DNA of 64,000 nucleotides from positions 940,724 to 1,004,723 of the forward strand of contig NW_006500178.1 of the NCBI RefSeq assembly GCF_000471905.2, written 5' to 3'. Under the pieces are notes generated by a model. The model was not told the DNA's origin, did not search any database, and saw only the letters and a list, made by a program, of their open reading frames with translations. A program made the position numbers and the translations under genes. Shown in pieces: positions 1 to 11,144 of the stretch. Source of the DNA: Amborella trichopoda. Its lineage: Eukaryota; Streptophyta; Magnoliopsida; Amborellales; Amborellaceae. Numbering within the stretch: the stretch's first letter is position 1; every line of letters begins with the position of its first letter.

Positions 1-784
1 AGAATATGTATATCAATTTTATATTTTCCATTTAGAGAGAGATGAACATGGAGATGAGAGAGAGAGATCACGTGTAGAAGATAAGGGGTTGGACATATTA
101 TGGAGATCTCATTTCTTAGAAATATAGTGAAAGATATGGAAAGTATATATTAAGTGTTTATCATTCTCTCTCTTTCCTAAAATCTCTAACCTCATTTTTT
201 AGTTCTATCGCTTTCCTAAAATCTCTAACCCTCTTTCTAAGAGAGTTATCTGTCCCTCATCTTATTTAGGCAAGTGTTTTTAGGTGCCCTCTCATTCAAA
301 AGAGGCACCGTCCTTAATGTCGCCCTCTCTCTTCTTCTCCAGAACCTCCCATCTCTCTCTTCTCTATTTTTTATTTTGTATTTTGTATTTTGTATTTTAT
401 ATTTTTATTTATGATTTTTTGTAGTTTTTATTTTGGAAACTTTAAGTTCTAACCTTTTCCAAAACTTAGGAACTTCCAAGTTTGGAACCGGTCTAATAAA
501 AATTTAGGTGCATTCGGTTTGGAATTTAAAGCTCAATAACGATTGTACTTGTTCTTTTTTCTTTTCTTTTCTTTTTTTTCCTAAAATAAAATATCAATTC
601 AGAATGTCATGTTCCGAACCTGTACTTCGATATTTTTATCTAAAAGGTAAGAGTGAAATGAAAGCAGTATAAGTTAAAATAATTGGTTCTAACCGGAACC
701 GGTGAGTTAGAATAGAATTGGGATCCTCTAGGTTCCGATTAGCGTCGTTCGGTTTTTTGCTAAACAAATTGGGTTTTTTATAAA
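1..784. other. AT-rich intergenic DNA, no gene seen
   Basis: No coding region with a recognisable motif lies here. The stretch holds short simple repeats: GA-rich sequence near 30-70 and TTTTGTATTT-type repeats at about 366-410. Small open frames on either strand have no domain or biased composition, so I treat them as chance. Confidence 0.6.
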
Positions 785-1044
785 ACGATGTAATAAAGTA
801 AATAATGGCCATTATGAAACAATGGCTCATTATTACAGCAGGACCTGTGATTTTTATTTGACTTGATTTGATTTAATTTTTCCATAATTTTTAGGGTTGT
901 TAGTCAATTATTAACTGAAATAATTGATTTTATACTATAAATCAATGGATTTGCAATCATAAATACGCTGGAAATCAAATTTTTGACACCATGTTTTTTG
1001 GTGTTCTTCATGGTTAAAAAAAAAAACAGCCAAACTTGAGATTT

Positions 1045-1440
1045 GGGTTCATTTTTTATTGTTTCTCAATCAAAATCTTGGTGTTTTGTAGATCACAAAA
1101 TTACTCAGAAGATTGATGTCCTAGTTTCATCGAAAATCTGAAATTTGGGGTTCATTTTTTATTATTTCTTAGTCAAATTTTAGAGATTTCCTACATCGCA
1201 AAGTTACTCAAAAGAATGCAATCTTAATTTGGTCAAACATAAAAAATTTGGTACAAGATTTTTATAGATTAGGGCATCAACTAAGTTTTTCATTTCTAAG
1301 TTGAAAAAAATCTGCCAACCGGTCGATTTTGGGTCATCTTTTTATCATTTCTCGATCAAATTTTGGGGCTTTTGGAGATTACAGAGTTATTAAGGAGGTT
1401 GTAGTTCTAATTTGGCTGAAAAGTAAAAATTTAGTGCTCA
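1045..1440 (+). repeat. Imperfect ~180-bp tandem repeats (left arm)
   Basis: Successive units contain TTTCTCAATCAAAATCT-type blocks followed by TAGATCACAAAATTACTC-type blocks. The same units occur in reverse complement in the right arm. They are too diverged to be a recent satellite. Confidence 0.55.
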
Positions 1441-1457
1441 ATTTTTATAGTCGATAT

Positions 1458-3412
1458 CAATGTTTTAAAAATTGGTGAGTCGCAACAGATTTACCCGAGT
1501 CGATACGGGAATTGGTCACGCCGTATCGATTCTTGTGTAATACCGGGAATTGCCGGGTTCTAGAGAAAAATCGCCGATTTTGAACCTTAAATTGTTCATA
1601 TGACATTATAAATCCTGATTCTAAGTGGACTATGACATCAAAAGTTAGCGAGTCACTGGATGATGATATTTTGATAATTTAGTTTAAAATATGTACTGCA
1701 GGTGTACTTCGGCCCTTTTTCTTGATCACGTTGCTAATAGGGGTATTGAAGAGGTATTTATAGCTTTCAAATATTGTCTAATTCTTCTATGTGAGATTTG
1801 AGCCGAGTGATATAACGTTATTCAATATAAATATTATTATACAAAGCTATTCAATAACTTGTGATGGGGTACCGTGGTTATCATTTATTGTTCTTCCTAG
1901 AATATCTCAAGGTTGAACCTTGGGGATGCTATCTTGCATTTTTATTTTTTGTCTTCAAAAAAAATTATTGTCTTCAAAACAAATAAAAAAAAGAAAATAA
2001 TATCATCAAAAAAATAAAAATTTTTTGTCTTCAAAGAAAGTTATTGTCTTCAAAGAAAATAAAAAGAAGAAAATAATATCATCAAAAAAAATAAAACTTT
2101 TTTGTCTTCAAAGAAAATTATTGTCTTCAAAAAAATAAAAAGAAAAAAATAATATCATCAAAAAAATAAAACTTTTTTGTCTTCAAAGAAAATTATTTTC
2201 TTTAAAAAAAATAAAAAGAAGAAAATAATATCATCAAAAAAATAAAATGAAAAAATACGTTTTATTTAAAAAAGGTAATACGACATCTTTTTTTTTTTCT
2301 TTAAAAAAAAAACAAGTTTTTCTTGAGAAAAAAGTAAAATAAAAGGTATAAAAAATAAAAGGTACTTTGGCAGCATTAATTTATTATTTTCTTGTAAAAA
2401 AATAAAAACCAATACAACAAGCACAAAAAAAAAAAATACAACATCTTCTTCTTCTTTTTTTCAAAAAAAAAAGTTTAAACAAAAAGCATTTCTTCTCAAA
2501 AAAATTAAAGGCATTTCTTAATACACAAGTATTTTTTAATAAAACCTAGGAATAACTAATCTAATTTTAGTTTTTATTTTTATGATATGTTAATCTTTAA
2601 CATAAATTTAAGAATATTAATTTTAAGATAAGGTTCATACAATGAGACCATTTGAAATCTCTCTCTGTCTCTACTAACAATCTCTTCCACTAAATTTATT
2701 CTAGAATTTAAAAAATTAAATTTTTTAAAAATGAAAGTGTTATTTTGAAAACTGGTACACATTCTAAAAATTTCTACATTGATAACTAAATATTTTTATT
2801 TTTTATTAATTTATTTGTATTATAAATCATGTAATGTACTATTTTTCTTAAAATTGTCAATAATACAATTCAAATTGATATTATAAGATATTTTGAATTT
2901 GTTATTATTTATATAATAAAATAATTATAAAATGTAAACCAACAATTTCAATTTCAGTATATAATATTGTAGTTAGTTAGGTTGTAATAATTTTGGATTA
3001 GAGTTAGTTAGGTTGTAATAATTTTGGTTTTTTTTTTTAGCAGATTAGGGTTTTACGCCAATTCGATATTTTAGTAGCCATTTTTTCACCAATTTAATTC
3101 ATTCTTTATTGTAATCTAAGTATGATTTTATACTTTGTCTATGATAATTCTATGTTTTTATATGATGCGAATTTAATGGTTGACATAAGTTCATACAAGG
3201 CAAAAACATCTCAATATTCATAAATTAATAAAAAAATAAAAGTTAATAATGTAATACCCATCTTTCTTTTTGTATTCCTAAAAAACGTTTATAATGAATT
3301 TTGATAATTCTTTTGGATTTTTTTTAAGGTTTAATCGGACTGATTCGGCCGATTCCCAATCCTGATCACCGATTCACCGATCCGGATAGGTTTTTGGGTC
3401 CCCCGATTCGGC
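1458..3412 (+). mobile_element. hAT-like non-autonomous element, left copy
   Basis: The 5' end reads CAATGTTTTAAAAATTGG and matches in direct orientation the 5' end of the element at 16116. Similarity continues in the same orientation along both elements, for example near 1545-1610, 2650-2710, 2960-3060 and 3350-3400. The 3' terminus, about 35 bp in the right copy, is missing here and the sequence passes straight into the arm flank. The copy is longer than its partner mainly because of low-complexity expansion at 1950-2580. No transposase is encoded. The hAT assignment comes from the intact partner's CAGTG/CACTG ends and 8-bp target duplication. Confidence 0.6.
1951..2250 (+). repeat. Four-copy ~76-bp tandem repeat
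   Basis: Four units start at about 1951, 2027, 2104 and 2179, each with GTCTTCAAAGAAAATTATT and AATAATATCATCAAAAAAAT blocks. The array lies inside the left hAT-like element and is absent from the right copy, so it expanded after the copies separated. Confidence 0.8.
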
Positions 3413-4183
3413 CGATATGAATTTAGTGTGACTTTTCATTTAGTATTTTTTTATATCAACTTTTTGTTGCTCGAGTAATTGTTTACAATATATTTTGCTA
3501 AAAAAATAACTTTGCAAAAAATATTTTTAAAATTTGAAATAATTATCTTCAATTTTATCTCATTAGTTTGCAATTTATATGGGAAAGAACTCGGATTTTT
3601 TAAAATTTATCTCCAAATTTGTTTTAATGCTATAAAATCTAAATTTGCGGCATGTATTTTACTTAATCTAATATTACGGTAGGTTTTTTATTTTATTTTA
3701 TTTTTTCTTAATCATAATTTTTTTTGCAATATTGTTGTTAAAATGTTTATTTTAGATGTTAGAAAGGATATTTGTTCATTTACATAGATGCATAAATGTG
3801 CAATCGTGTACCGTTATGTTCTTCTAGACATTATAACAAAATTGTGTTGCCTGTATTGTTATTGACGTACTCTTATGTTCTTCTAGACATTGTAACAAAA
3901 TTGTGTTGCTTGTATTATTATTGACATGATCGTAATATTCTGAATCTTAAAAGATATTTTAACTTATTTTTTTATATATTTTAGTTATCATGACCCTCGC
4001 TTGTCGAATGTTCATCTCTAAGTATCACTTTCTTACATGAGGCTCATGATTATTATACACAGACTTTGGGTATTATTTTGTAACTTAGAGCAAGTAATGC
4101 AATTTTACTATCATAATTTTTTTAAAAGATAAATGTAGGTAACAAAATAGTATACACTTAATCTATATTTTTATATTTTTTTA

Positions 4184-4644
4184 GAGAAAATATCTCTATA
4201 CTACCTAAGTTTAGGTTTCATTTCACAATAGGCCCAAGGTTTAAAAGATATCTTGGAGCATAAAAATTTTAGATTTTATTTCTTCTAATCCCCTTAGCTA
4301 ATTTAAACCTGTTTTTTAAGCCAAATAAATATAAAAAGACATGCTTTTTCTAAAAACCATCCTACCAAATTTTTAGAGAGAGAAGGGTTTTTGGAGAGAG
4401 GTGTTCGGAGAAACACAAGAGGAGAGAGAGTGAAAGAGAGGCAAGAAGAGAAAGAAAGAGAGAAGTTTGAGGTAAATAAGTGAAGAGAGATAAAAGATTG
4501 GGTTTAGAAATAACATGTATTTCTTACATTTTTTTAGTTTAAAAAATAGGTTTAAAGTGACCAGGGGTTTAGAAGGTATCTTTTGAAACATTAGGTTTAT
4601 CAAGAAAAGAAACCTAAAAATAGCTGATATGAAGATATTTTCCA
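4184..4644 (+). mobile_element. Mutator-type MITE, copy 1
   Basis: This 461-bp element has terminal inverted repeats of about 35 bp: GAGAAAATATCT...TAGGTTTC at the left, and the reverse complement of GAAACC...AGATATTTTCCA at the right. The 9-bp flanks are ATTTTTTTA and TTTTTTTTA (8/9 identical), although both are T-rich. The right arm of the inverted duplication, around 15380-15405 inverted, has the flanking sequence without the element, which confirms the boundaries independently. No protein is encoded. The 9-bp duplication and long TIRs fit the Mutator superfamily. Confidence 0.8.
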
Positions 4645-5040
4645 TTTTTTTTAATGTCTTTTGGGTTTTTGACCCTTTTAAAAACCAAATTCAACCGCAC
4701 CAAACCAATCTGGTTAACAGCCCGGTTAGGCTGGTCTCAATGTAACCACTTCTGGCCCCACGTCTAGTTGATTGTTCCGGTTCGATTTTTCCTGCACTAA
4801 ATGAAAGTTAAGAAACAACATTCCCAATAATAAATAGGATGATTTGATACCTTTAATGATTTTTTATGCCGATTTGACCCTTAGTAAATATTTTCACAAG
4901 TTGTTTTAAAAGATATTGAAAAAATGACCTTTATTTCTCATAATGTCAAAGTTTGACTTCCCCAAGATTTTGTTTCTCTAAATACTAAAAACATATATAC
5001 TTGAAGCATAATGCTAAAGATTGTGGTGTGATAAAATTTA

Positions 5041-5411
5041 TAGGGAAAAGTTTATATAGAGTCGAGGCAATCAAATTAGGGCCCACCTCAAAATTTTCAC
5101 TAGAAGAGGTTGTTTTGATGCCAAAATATCCTCAGATTGATCATCTCGACATCAAGATGCATGGACATGAGAAAAAAAATGAATTTCAAAATTTGAAAAT
5201 AGTGCATCTTGTAACGCATTTTTGGACCGTCAATTTTCAAGGTTTTCAAGTTTCATAAATATGCTCGATCTACACTACTTTTGAAGCTTTAAATTTATAA
5301 TTAAAAATGAGAATATATTTTAAGCCTATCACCAAGATTTCTGGTATTGAAACCATATTTCTCGAAACTATTTGAAAGTGGGCTCTAATTTGATTGTTTA
5401 CCAACCGCATC
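5041..5411 (+). mobile_element. Short insertion with inverted-repeat ends
   Basis: This roughly 370-bp segment interrupts sequence that is continuous in the right arm (about 14960-15010 inverted). Flanks AAAATTTA and CAAATTTA look like an 8-bp target duplication (7/8). Inside both ends lies an inverted CAATCAAATTAG-GCCCAC block (near 5069-5085 and 5365-5390). The whole segment is homologous, inverted, to 23080-23420, which runs into a FAR1-domain ORF, so it may be a deletion derivative of a Mutator-like transposon. The open frame 5001-5258 crossing it is not a gene. Confidence 0.6.
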
Positions 5412-5655
5412 CAAATTTAAATACGAAGATTAACAGATATATATCACAAATTAATGATATAAATATTTTGAGAAACTCCCATTACAGAAGATGTGCATAT
5501 GGATAAAATTAAGATATAATGGACATAACTAAAAGTTAACCTTTTCACCCCCCTTTTCTTTTTTGTAAGGATGCTGTGTGTTAAAATTTTGCTCACCTGT
5601 AAATATTAGCCGACCAAATTAAGATATCTATGACGCTCAAGTGGGTGGAGAGAAA

Positions 5656-7506
5656 AACATTATTACCAAATATCCATACATCCTAACGGGCCCGATCTAG
5701 CCAATTTCACCATTAAAATTAAAGTATTTTTTTTTTCAGAATTCCTTTAAAAAAACAAAAATCTTATCCAGAAAAAAAAACTTCTAATCCATAAATTTTT
5801 TATGAAATGGTGCCCTGACGCCTCCGATTATTATTAAAATGTTTTACTGAGTATTAGCAAGGCCAAGTGCATGTACACTTGAAAGAGACATTGCATTTTC
5901 CATGTCCCTGATGGGATGTTCAGCAAGAATATCTGCAAATGGCACCGAAGCAAAAGATCGGCATAGTAATACTTTTATCTACATTCATTAATAAATGGAT
6001 GTACATTCATTAATAAATGGATGTGGTTAGCATGAGGCCAAGCCCGCGCATATAAAAGGATGTGGTTAGCATGAGGCCCTGCACATATAAAAGGATGTGG
6101 TTAGCATGAGGCCAAGTCCGCACATATAAAAGGATGTGTTAGCATGAGGCCCCGCATATATAAAAGGATGTGGTTAGCATGAGGCCAAGCCCGCACATAT
6201 AGAAATACAAGCTTGGCAATAAATATATTTTCTAAATATAATTTGATCTTAATTTCTAGAGAATATATAATCTTTAACACGAAGATCATGAATATGAAAA
6301 AGTCAATAAATTTCGAAAATTAGAAATACTAATTATATTAAAATCATTTGGACCCTTAGTTACAATTGTTTTTAGATGGACCACCTATTTGCATCCATCT
6401 TTAAGATGGACGCTTTATATCTCTGCATATTGTACAAATGCAGTCCTGCCCACATGAAACAATTGTTCTTTATAAAATGCATTAAAACTTTGAGAGAGAA
6501 AACCTAAAAAAAATTCGGCCTAGCATGTGCATTGTGCCCTTTGACAAACTTGGGAGGATGTTCGAGTCCACTCCCATGGAAATATTATTGCACATCTACT
6601 TCCTCATTCAAAAGACTTTGGAGGACTTTTTCAATCTGAAATTTTGGATACGCATAAGAAACACTAGATGATCATTTTCAAAAGAAATTTGAGTTTTTGG
6701 CATTTAGATCTCACCCTCTTAAAAAATTGGACAATATTTGTTCAATCTTAAGACAGTATTATTTATAGTATATAAATATTTTAATTCCAAATTTTTTATT
6801 TAATCTAAGTGTTTAAGAGGTTATGTCCCCAAAATTAGAATCCTAAACTTACTTTCATGTTAGGTTTTACCCGATGGAGTAAATAGATAGTATACTCCCG
6901 CTAGAGCATAAAATCTTTTGGCTTAATAAGAAGGCTCTTACCCTAGGTAAGAAGCAAGTACTGCAAGTATTGACTTTATTTGGAACAACTATCACAAAAG
7001 AAATATTTTTTTAAAAAAAACTATTTATGACATTTCGTTTTTAAGAAAGAGACATTTATCATTGCAAGTAGTGCAAAGCCAAAATTTGCCAAAATGTAAA
7101 ACCTTGGTATCTCCTACTAGTGTACATTAGACTTTCATCATTGGTTCCTAACATGTGGATTGTCCCCTAGGTGTCATATAGTATGAATCATTGCCCCCTA
7201 TCGTACGGATATTATGCACCATGCGTTTGACATTATTTCACACTTTACGAACAAAAACGTGAATGCAACTCTCTTTCAGGACCAAAAAACGGGACCTGAC
7301 TCTAAATTACGAAATACCAATAAAATAAAGCATTATTTCAGCAATATAATCAAAATTTATTTTATATTCTCAAAAAATGAGACTTATATATGGAACTCTT
7401 TTTAATTATAAACTACAAATATGATTTATTTATATATATATATATTTTTTTACCAATTAGGAAAAACAATATATAATAAGATTAGAATATGATCCATTTC
7501 AAAGTT
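5656..7506. other. AT-rich intergenic DNA
   Basis: Apart from the 35-39-bp minisatellite at 6022-6207, with a duplicated TACATTCATTAATAAATGGATG block just before it, I see no gene, RNA or transposon end in this stretch. Confidence 0.5.
6022..6207 (+). repeat. Five-unit minisatellite with TATA-like motifs
   Basis: Five units of 34-39 bp carry TGTGGTTAGCATGAGGCC then GCACATATAAAAGGA. Each unit ends in CATATAAAAGG (the last degenerates to CATATAGAAAT), so the array repeats a TATA-box-like sequence about every 37 bp. No gene follows downstream. Confidence 0.85.
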
Positions 7507-7989
7507 GGGAAAACATCTTCGTACACCTTTTTAGGTTTCATTTATCAAAAGATGCAAGGTTTAAAAACATATATGGTGGCATAATGTTTCTATGTGTTAT
7601 ATCTTCTAACACCCTAGATCAACGTTGCCCCATATGATCTATATTTTTAGCCCAAACAAAAGGTCATAATTTTTTTTATTCATTATAAATCCCTTTTTCT
7701 CTCTCCATTCCTGTGTTTCTCCCAAACCTCTCTCTCCCTCTTTGTGTGGGGGAGAAACCCGGGGAGAGAGAGAGAGAGGGGTTTAGAAAAGAATAGAGAG
7801 AGGAGTTTAGAAACGAATAGAAAAAAATAACTTATCATTTTAACTTTTGTTTTAGCTAAAAGAATAGGTTCAAAAGGGTTAAAGTTTGTCCAAGGACACA
7901 CATGATCTCTATGCCGCCAGATATGTTTTAAAACTTTGGATCCGTTAAGAAACGAAACTTAAAATGAGGTTGTACAAAGATATTTTCCC
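7507..7989 (+). mobile_element. Mutator-type MITE, copy 2
   Basis: This 483-bp element is homologous to the one at 4184-4644. TIRs start GGGAAAACATCTTCGTACA and, on the other strand, GGGAAAATATCTTTGTACA. Flanking 9-mers are TTCAAAGTT and TTAAAAGTT (8/9). The interior contains a CT-rich then GA-rich stretch (7690-7800) that could fold back. The open frames in it are not coding. Confidence 0.85.
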
Positions 7990-9154
7990 TTAAAAGTTTA
8001 TCAAATTAGCAAGAGGTGTCAAATTCCTAACCAAAACTTAACCCTACATGTCCTATAATCTTGATCTAAAATGTCCCTATGTATCACTAAGTGTTTTAAA
8101 ACATAGATAGTGGGGTGGATCGGAATTTAGTAAATTGGTGAACCGACCAAAAAAAAATGAAGGATTAATTTTTCATAATTTTTTTCTTTGTTTTTTTTTG
8201 TGATTAAAGATATTTCAAATTTAAAAAGGCATAGATTTAAGAACAGATTTAATTCATTAATCATAATCAACAATTCCTAATCTTGATCAATGATTTTTTG
8301 AACCGTTATCACCCGAGAAAAATCTAAGATCTATCTCTAGATTGAATATTTGAATGATAGTTCTCATACCCCTATCTCTATATACTACAATAGACACAAC
8401 TTACAAGTGAAAAGTACAAAAGACAAACTTTGCCTTGTTTTCCATCCGAGAGAGAGAGAGAGAGAGAGAGAGAGCTCTACCTGTAGGATTAAGGACAAGA
8501 AAAGCAAAGGCAAGTAACAACTTCATCTTGAATGGACCCCAAATGCTACCTACTAAGGTAAGTCGTGTACTTATAAAGGCCGAGGTGATTTTCTTAATTT
8601 CCAACTCATTTTGTCTGTCCAATATCCTATTAGGATTGTCTTGCTTAAAACAACTCCTATTTTATTGTGATCTTGTATTACCAAGGGAGATTATTGAAGG
8701 CCAGTTTATTTTGATTAAGTAAATGTTGCAAATTTCAATATGAAGGAGCGAGACAATGGGTGTGAGAGAGACTCGGGGGTGGAGGGGGGGAGGATTGGAG
8801 CCGAGGAAAATTGGTTTCTAATACAAGAAGCAAGACTACATTTAGGGAAAATACATTTCTCATACCCCATCATTATAATAGAATCACCAGTATTTATAAA
8901 AAATCACCAGGAATCAGAAATAGAGATATTTTCTAATCAATTTGTGAACATATTCATTGAACAAAGCTTTGTGTCTTCAAAATGAATGAATTCAATTTCT
9001 TGAAAAGAGCAGCCCTAGATTTATTGAATCCATGCAAATCCTAAGGAAAACGTTAACCATCTTTTGCAAGGATTTTTCCCTTCACACTTTTATAAACTTT
9101 TATAAATATGTACTCCAAAACTCGAAAATCCACAAAGTGATCAGCAGTCAAGTA
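7990..9154. other. Intergenic DNA with GA microsatellite
   Basis: Apart from an (AG)n run at 8447-8474 and a possible orphan first exon (8481-8526), nothing recognisable is present. Short ORFs across the microsatellite encode only RERERE or LSLSLS strings. Confidence 0.45.
8481..8526 (-). other. Possible orphan first exon with signal peptide
   Basis: On the minus strand an ATG (8526) opens a hydrophobic stretch, MKLLLAFAFLVLNPT, typical of a secretory signal. It is followed at once by a splice-donor-like CAG|GTAGAG. A TATA-like TTTATAAG lies about 45 bp upstream (8570-8577). The putative intron begins with the CT microsatellite. I see no downstream exon, so this may be a gene remnant or chance. 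The ORF around it extends to 8622 on the other side of the ATG without similarity to anything I know. Confidence 0.2.
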
Positions 9155-9849
9155 TGTAGGGTTCTCGGGAACCCCTTAGCTTGCGGAACCGGGAATCCCA
9201 AATATCGGGATCCCACCTAAGGTTGTGTACTCAATTGGCCAAATACGAAGTAGATCAATATGACTATAAATCGAATGCGAGAAATAAAGCAAATATAAAA
9301 AGCACATCACAACAACAAACGATTTATGTGGTTCAACCTATAGGGCTACATTTACGGCCTCGGCAACTAGGAATCCACTATCACAATGAACATTATAGTT
9401 TTGGGTCACAAGAGATAATACTTATCTCTAAACATTGATAAAAAACCATCACCGATCTTCCCTTCTAAACTCACTCTCTCGAGTGAGCAACGCCGTCGAT
9501 CAATATGCTCTTTCCCACCACAATACCGTTACCTGAAAGATAATCACGAGAGGAGCATAGAGATTTTGTCTCTCTAGAAGTGGAAGTTAACCAACCCGAA
9601 ACTCATGGGAATACCGCATCTCTCTTGAAGGCCATGTGTCTCTCTTGGAGACCCATCTCCATATTGGAGATCCATTCCTTTAACCCCAAAGGGGTGCACT
9701 TCAAAGGATGGGTATTTTGTCCTCTTTCAATCTCTTATGAAGATATCAATTTCTTACTTCCCAAGAAAGTCAATTTTTTATTTTCTATAATACCCTAATC
9801 TTTAGAAGAAAATATGGATTTGGTGATTTAGCTATCACTAAACCCAACA
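9155..9849 (-). repeat. 3' LTR of TRIM-like element
   Basis: This 695-bp LTR, TG...CA on the minus strand, is a direct repeat of 10066-10752 along its length, for instance the CCCCTTAGCTTGCGG and GCCTCGGCAACTAG blocks. Confidence 0.88.
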
Positions 9850-10050
9850 ATCTCCACCTTGATAGCAAAATCACCATAATTGCCTTGACAACTTTAATTA
9901 AATAGATTTCTTGATTTCTTCATACTTGCCTCGATTGTGAAATTTTTACAAACACTTTGCCTTCATATTTCTCCACTTCATACCATGTATCAATCAAACT
10001 CCACCATTCATCATTTTCTTAATGCAAGCCTTAGCCCCATACACACCTTG

Positions 10051-10063
10051 TGCTATGATACCA
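10051..10063 (-). other. Primer binding site (tRNA-iMet type)
   Basis: Read on the minus strand, the sequence two bases from the LTR end is TGGTATCATAGCA. It complements the 3' end of plant initiator tRNA-Met with one mismatch from the usual TGGTATCAGAGC. Confidence 0.85.
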
Positions 10064-10065
10064 AT

Positions 10066-10752
10066 TGTAGGGATCTCGAGAACCCCTTAGCTTGCGGTAT
10101 TGGGAATCCCAAATACGGGGATCCCACTCAAGATCGTTTACTCAGTTTGCCAAATACGAAGTAGATGAATACGACTATAAATCGAGTGCTAGAAATAAAA
10201 CAAACGTAAAAAGAATACCACAACAACACCCGATTTACGTGCTTCACCCCGCAAGCTACATTTATGGCCTCGGCAACTAGAAATCCACTATCACAAAGAA
10301 GCTTACAATTTTGGATTACAAGAGATAATAACTATCTCTAAACATCGGTAAAAGATCACCATCCCTTCTAAACCAGCTCTCCTGACCGAGCAACACTGTC
10401 AATCAACATACTCTTTCCCATCGTAATTCCGCTGTCAGAAAGATAACCTCGAGAGCAACATAGAGATTTTATCTCTCTAGAAGTGAAAGTTAACCAACCC
10501 AAAACTCATGGGAATATTGTCTCTATATCAAATGTTATGTCTCTCTCTTGGAGACCTATCTCTATATTGGAGATTCATTCCCATAACCCCCAAAGAAATA
10601 ACTTCAAAGGATGGATCTTATATCCTCCCTCACTCTCTTATAAATATATCACTTTCTTGCTTCTCAAGAAAGTCAATTATCTATTTCTCACAATACCCTA
10701 ATCTTTAGAAGAAAATATGAGTATGGTGATTTAGCTATCACCAAACTCAACA
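10066..10752 (-). repeat. 5' LTR of TRIM-like element
   Basis: This 687-bp LTR partners 9155-9849. The two differ by small indels and many substitutions, so the insertion is not recent. Confidence 0.88.
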
Positions 10753-10829
10753 AAATAATCCATAGCTCTAAGTCCTTACATGATGAAGTTCTTCATACTT
10801 TTTGCCCTAGTTTTACATGTCCTCCTTGT

Positions 10830-11144
10830 TGTTGTGGGCGAAAGAAAATACAGTACGAGAAAAAGAATTGACAAAAAACAAGCAACAAGCAATAAATTTA
10901 AAGCAGGAAATAAATAATTAAAAAAGAACACCAGGATTTACTTGGTTCGTCACAAATGTGACTACATCCATAGGCAAAAACGATTGATGTTTTCTACTAA
11001 ATCAAAGAAATAAAATTACAAAGCAACTTACTTAAGAGAACCAAAGACTCAATTACTCACAAAGCCTTATTCTCTATAATTTTCTGTCTGCAAAAAAAAC
11101 CCAAAAGTTTCTCTCTGTTTTTTCTCCATTCCCTTTCTCTCACT
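10830..11144 (-). repeat. Copia LTR fragment, inverted
   Basis: This is the reverse complement of the LTR of the copia element at 18253-18797, clearest at 10845-11065 with GAAAAAGAATTGACAAAAAA and AACCAAAGACTCAAT blocks. It lacks an adjacent primer site and breaks off where a different LTR begins at 11145. Confidence 0.75.

Larger units (their letters stand above)
785..5655 (+). repeat. Left arm of large inverted duplication
   Basis: The flanks of the hAT-like element here (about 785-1457 and 3413-5655) reappear as reverse complement at 17483-18255 and 14739-16107. Clear anchors are the tandem ~180-bp units near 1045-1440, the block around 3414-3480 (matching 16040-16110 inverted), the GTGGTGTGATAAAATTT block near 5022-5039 (matching 15000-15020 inverted) and the AAGTGGGTGGAGAGA block near 5638-5653 (inverted at 14739-14754). 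The arms are clearly diverged, so the duplication is old. The left arm has gained two insertions that the right arm lacks. I see no host gene in it. Confidence 0.75.
9155..10752 (-). mobile_element. Miniature copia-type LTR element (TRIM-like)
   Basis: A complete 1.6-kb element lies on the minus strand. Two direct LTRs (9155-9849 and 10066-10752) both run TGTTGGG...CCTACA in element orientation and enclose only 216 bp. Just inside the 5' LTR is a tRNA-iMet primer site, TGGTATCATAGC (10051-10063, minus). Just inside the 3' LTR is a purine-rich tract, CAAGGTGGAGAT (9850-9861, minus). Flanking 5-mers are AAGTA and AAATA (4/5). The interior encodes nothing. Such a structure must be mobilised by enzymes of another copia element. 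It may be a true TRIM or a deletion derivative. Confidence 0.88.

Noticed and set aside
8435-8722. Plus-strand ORF across the GA microsatellite
   Set aside because: It starts in the simple repeat and shows no domain. Its composition is explained by the microsatellite.
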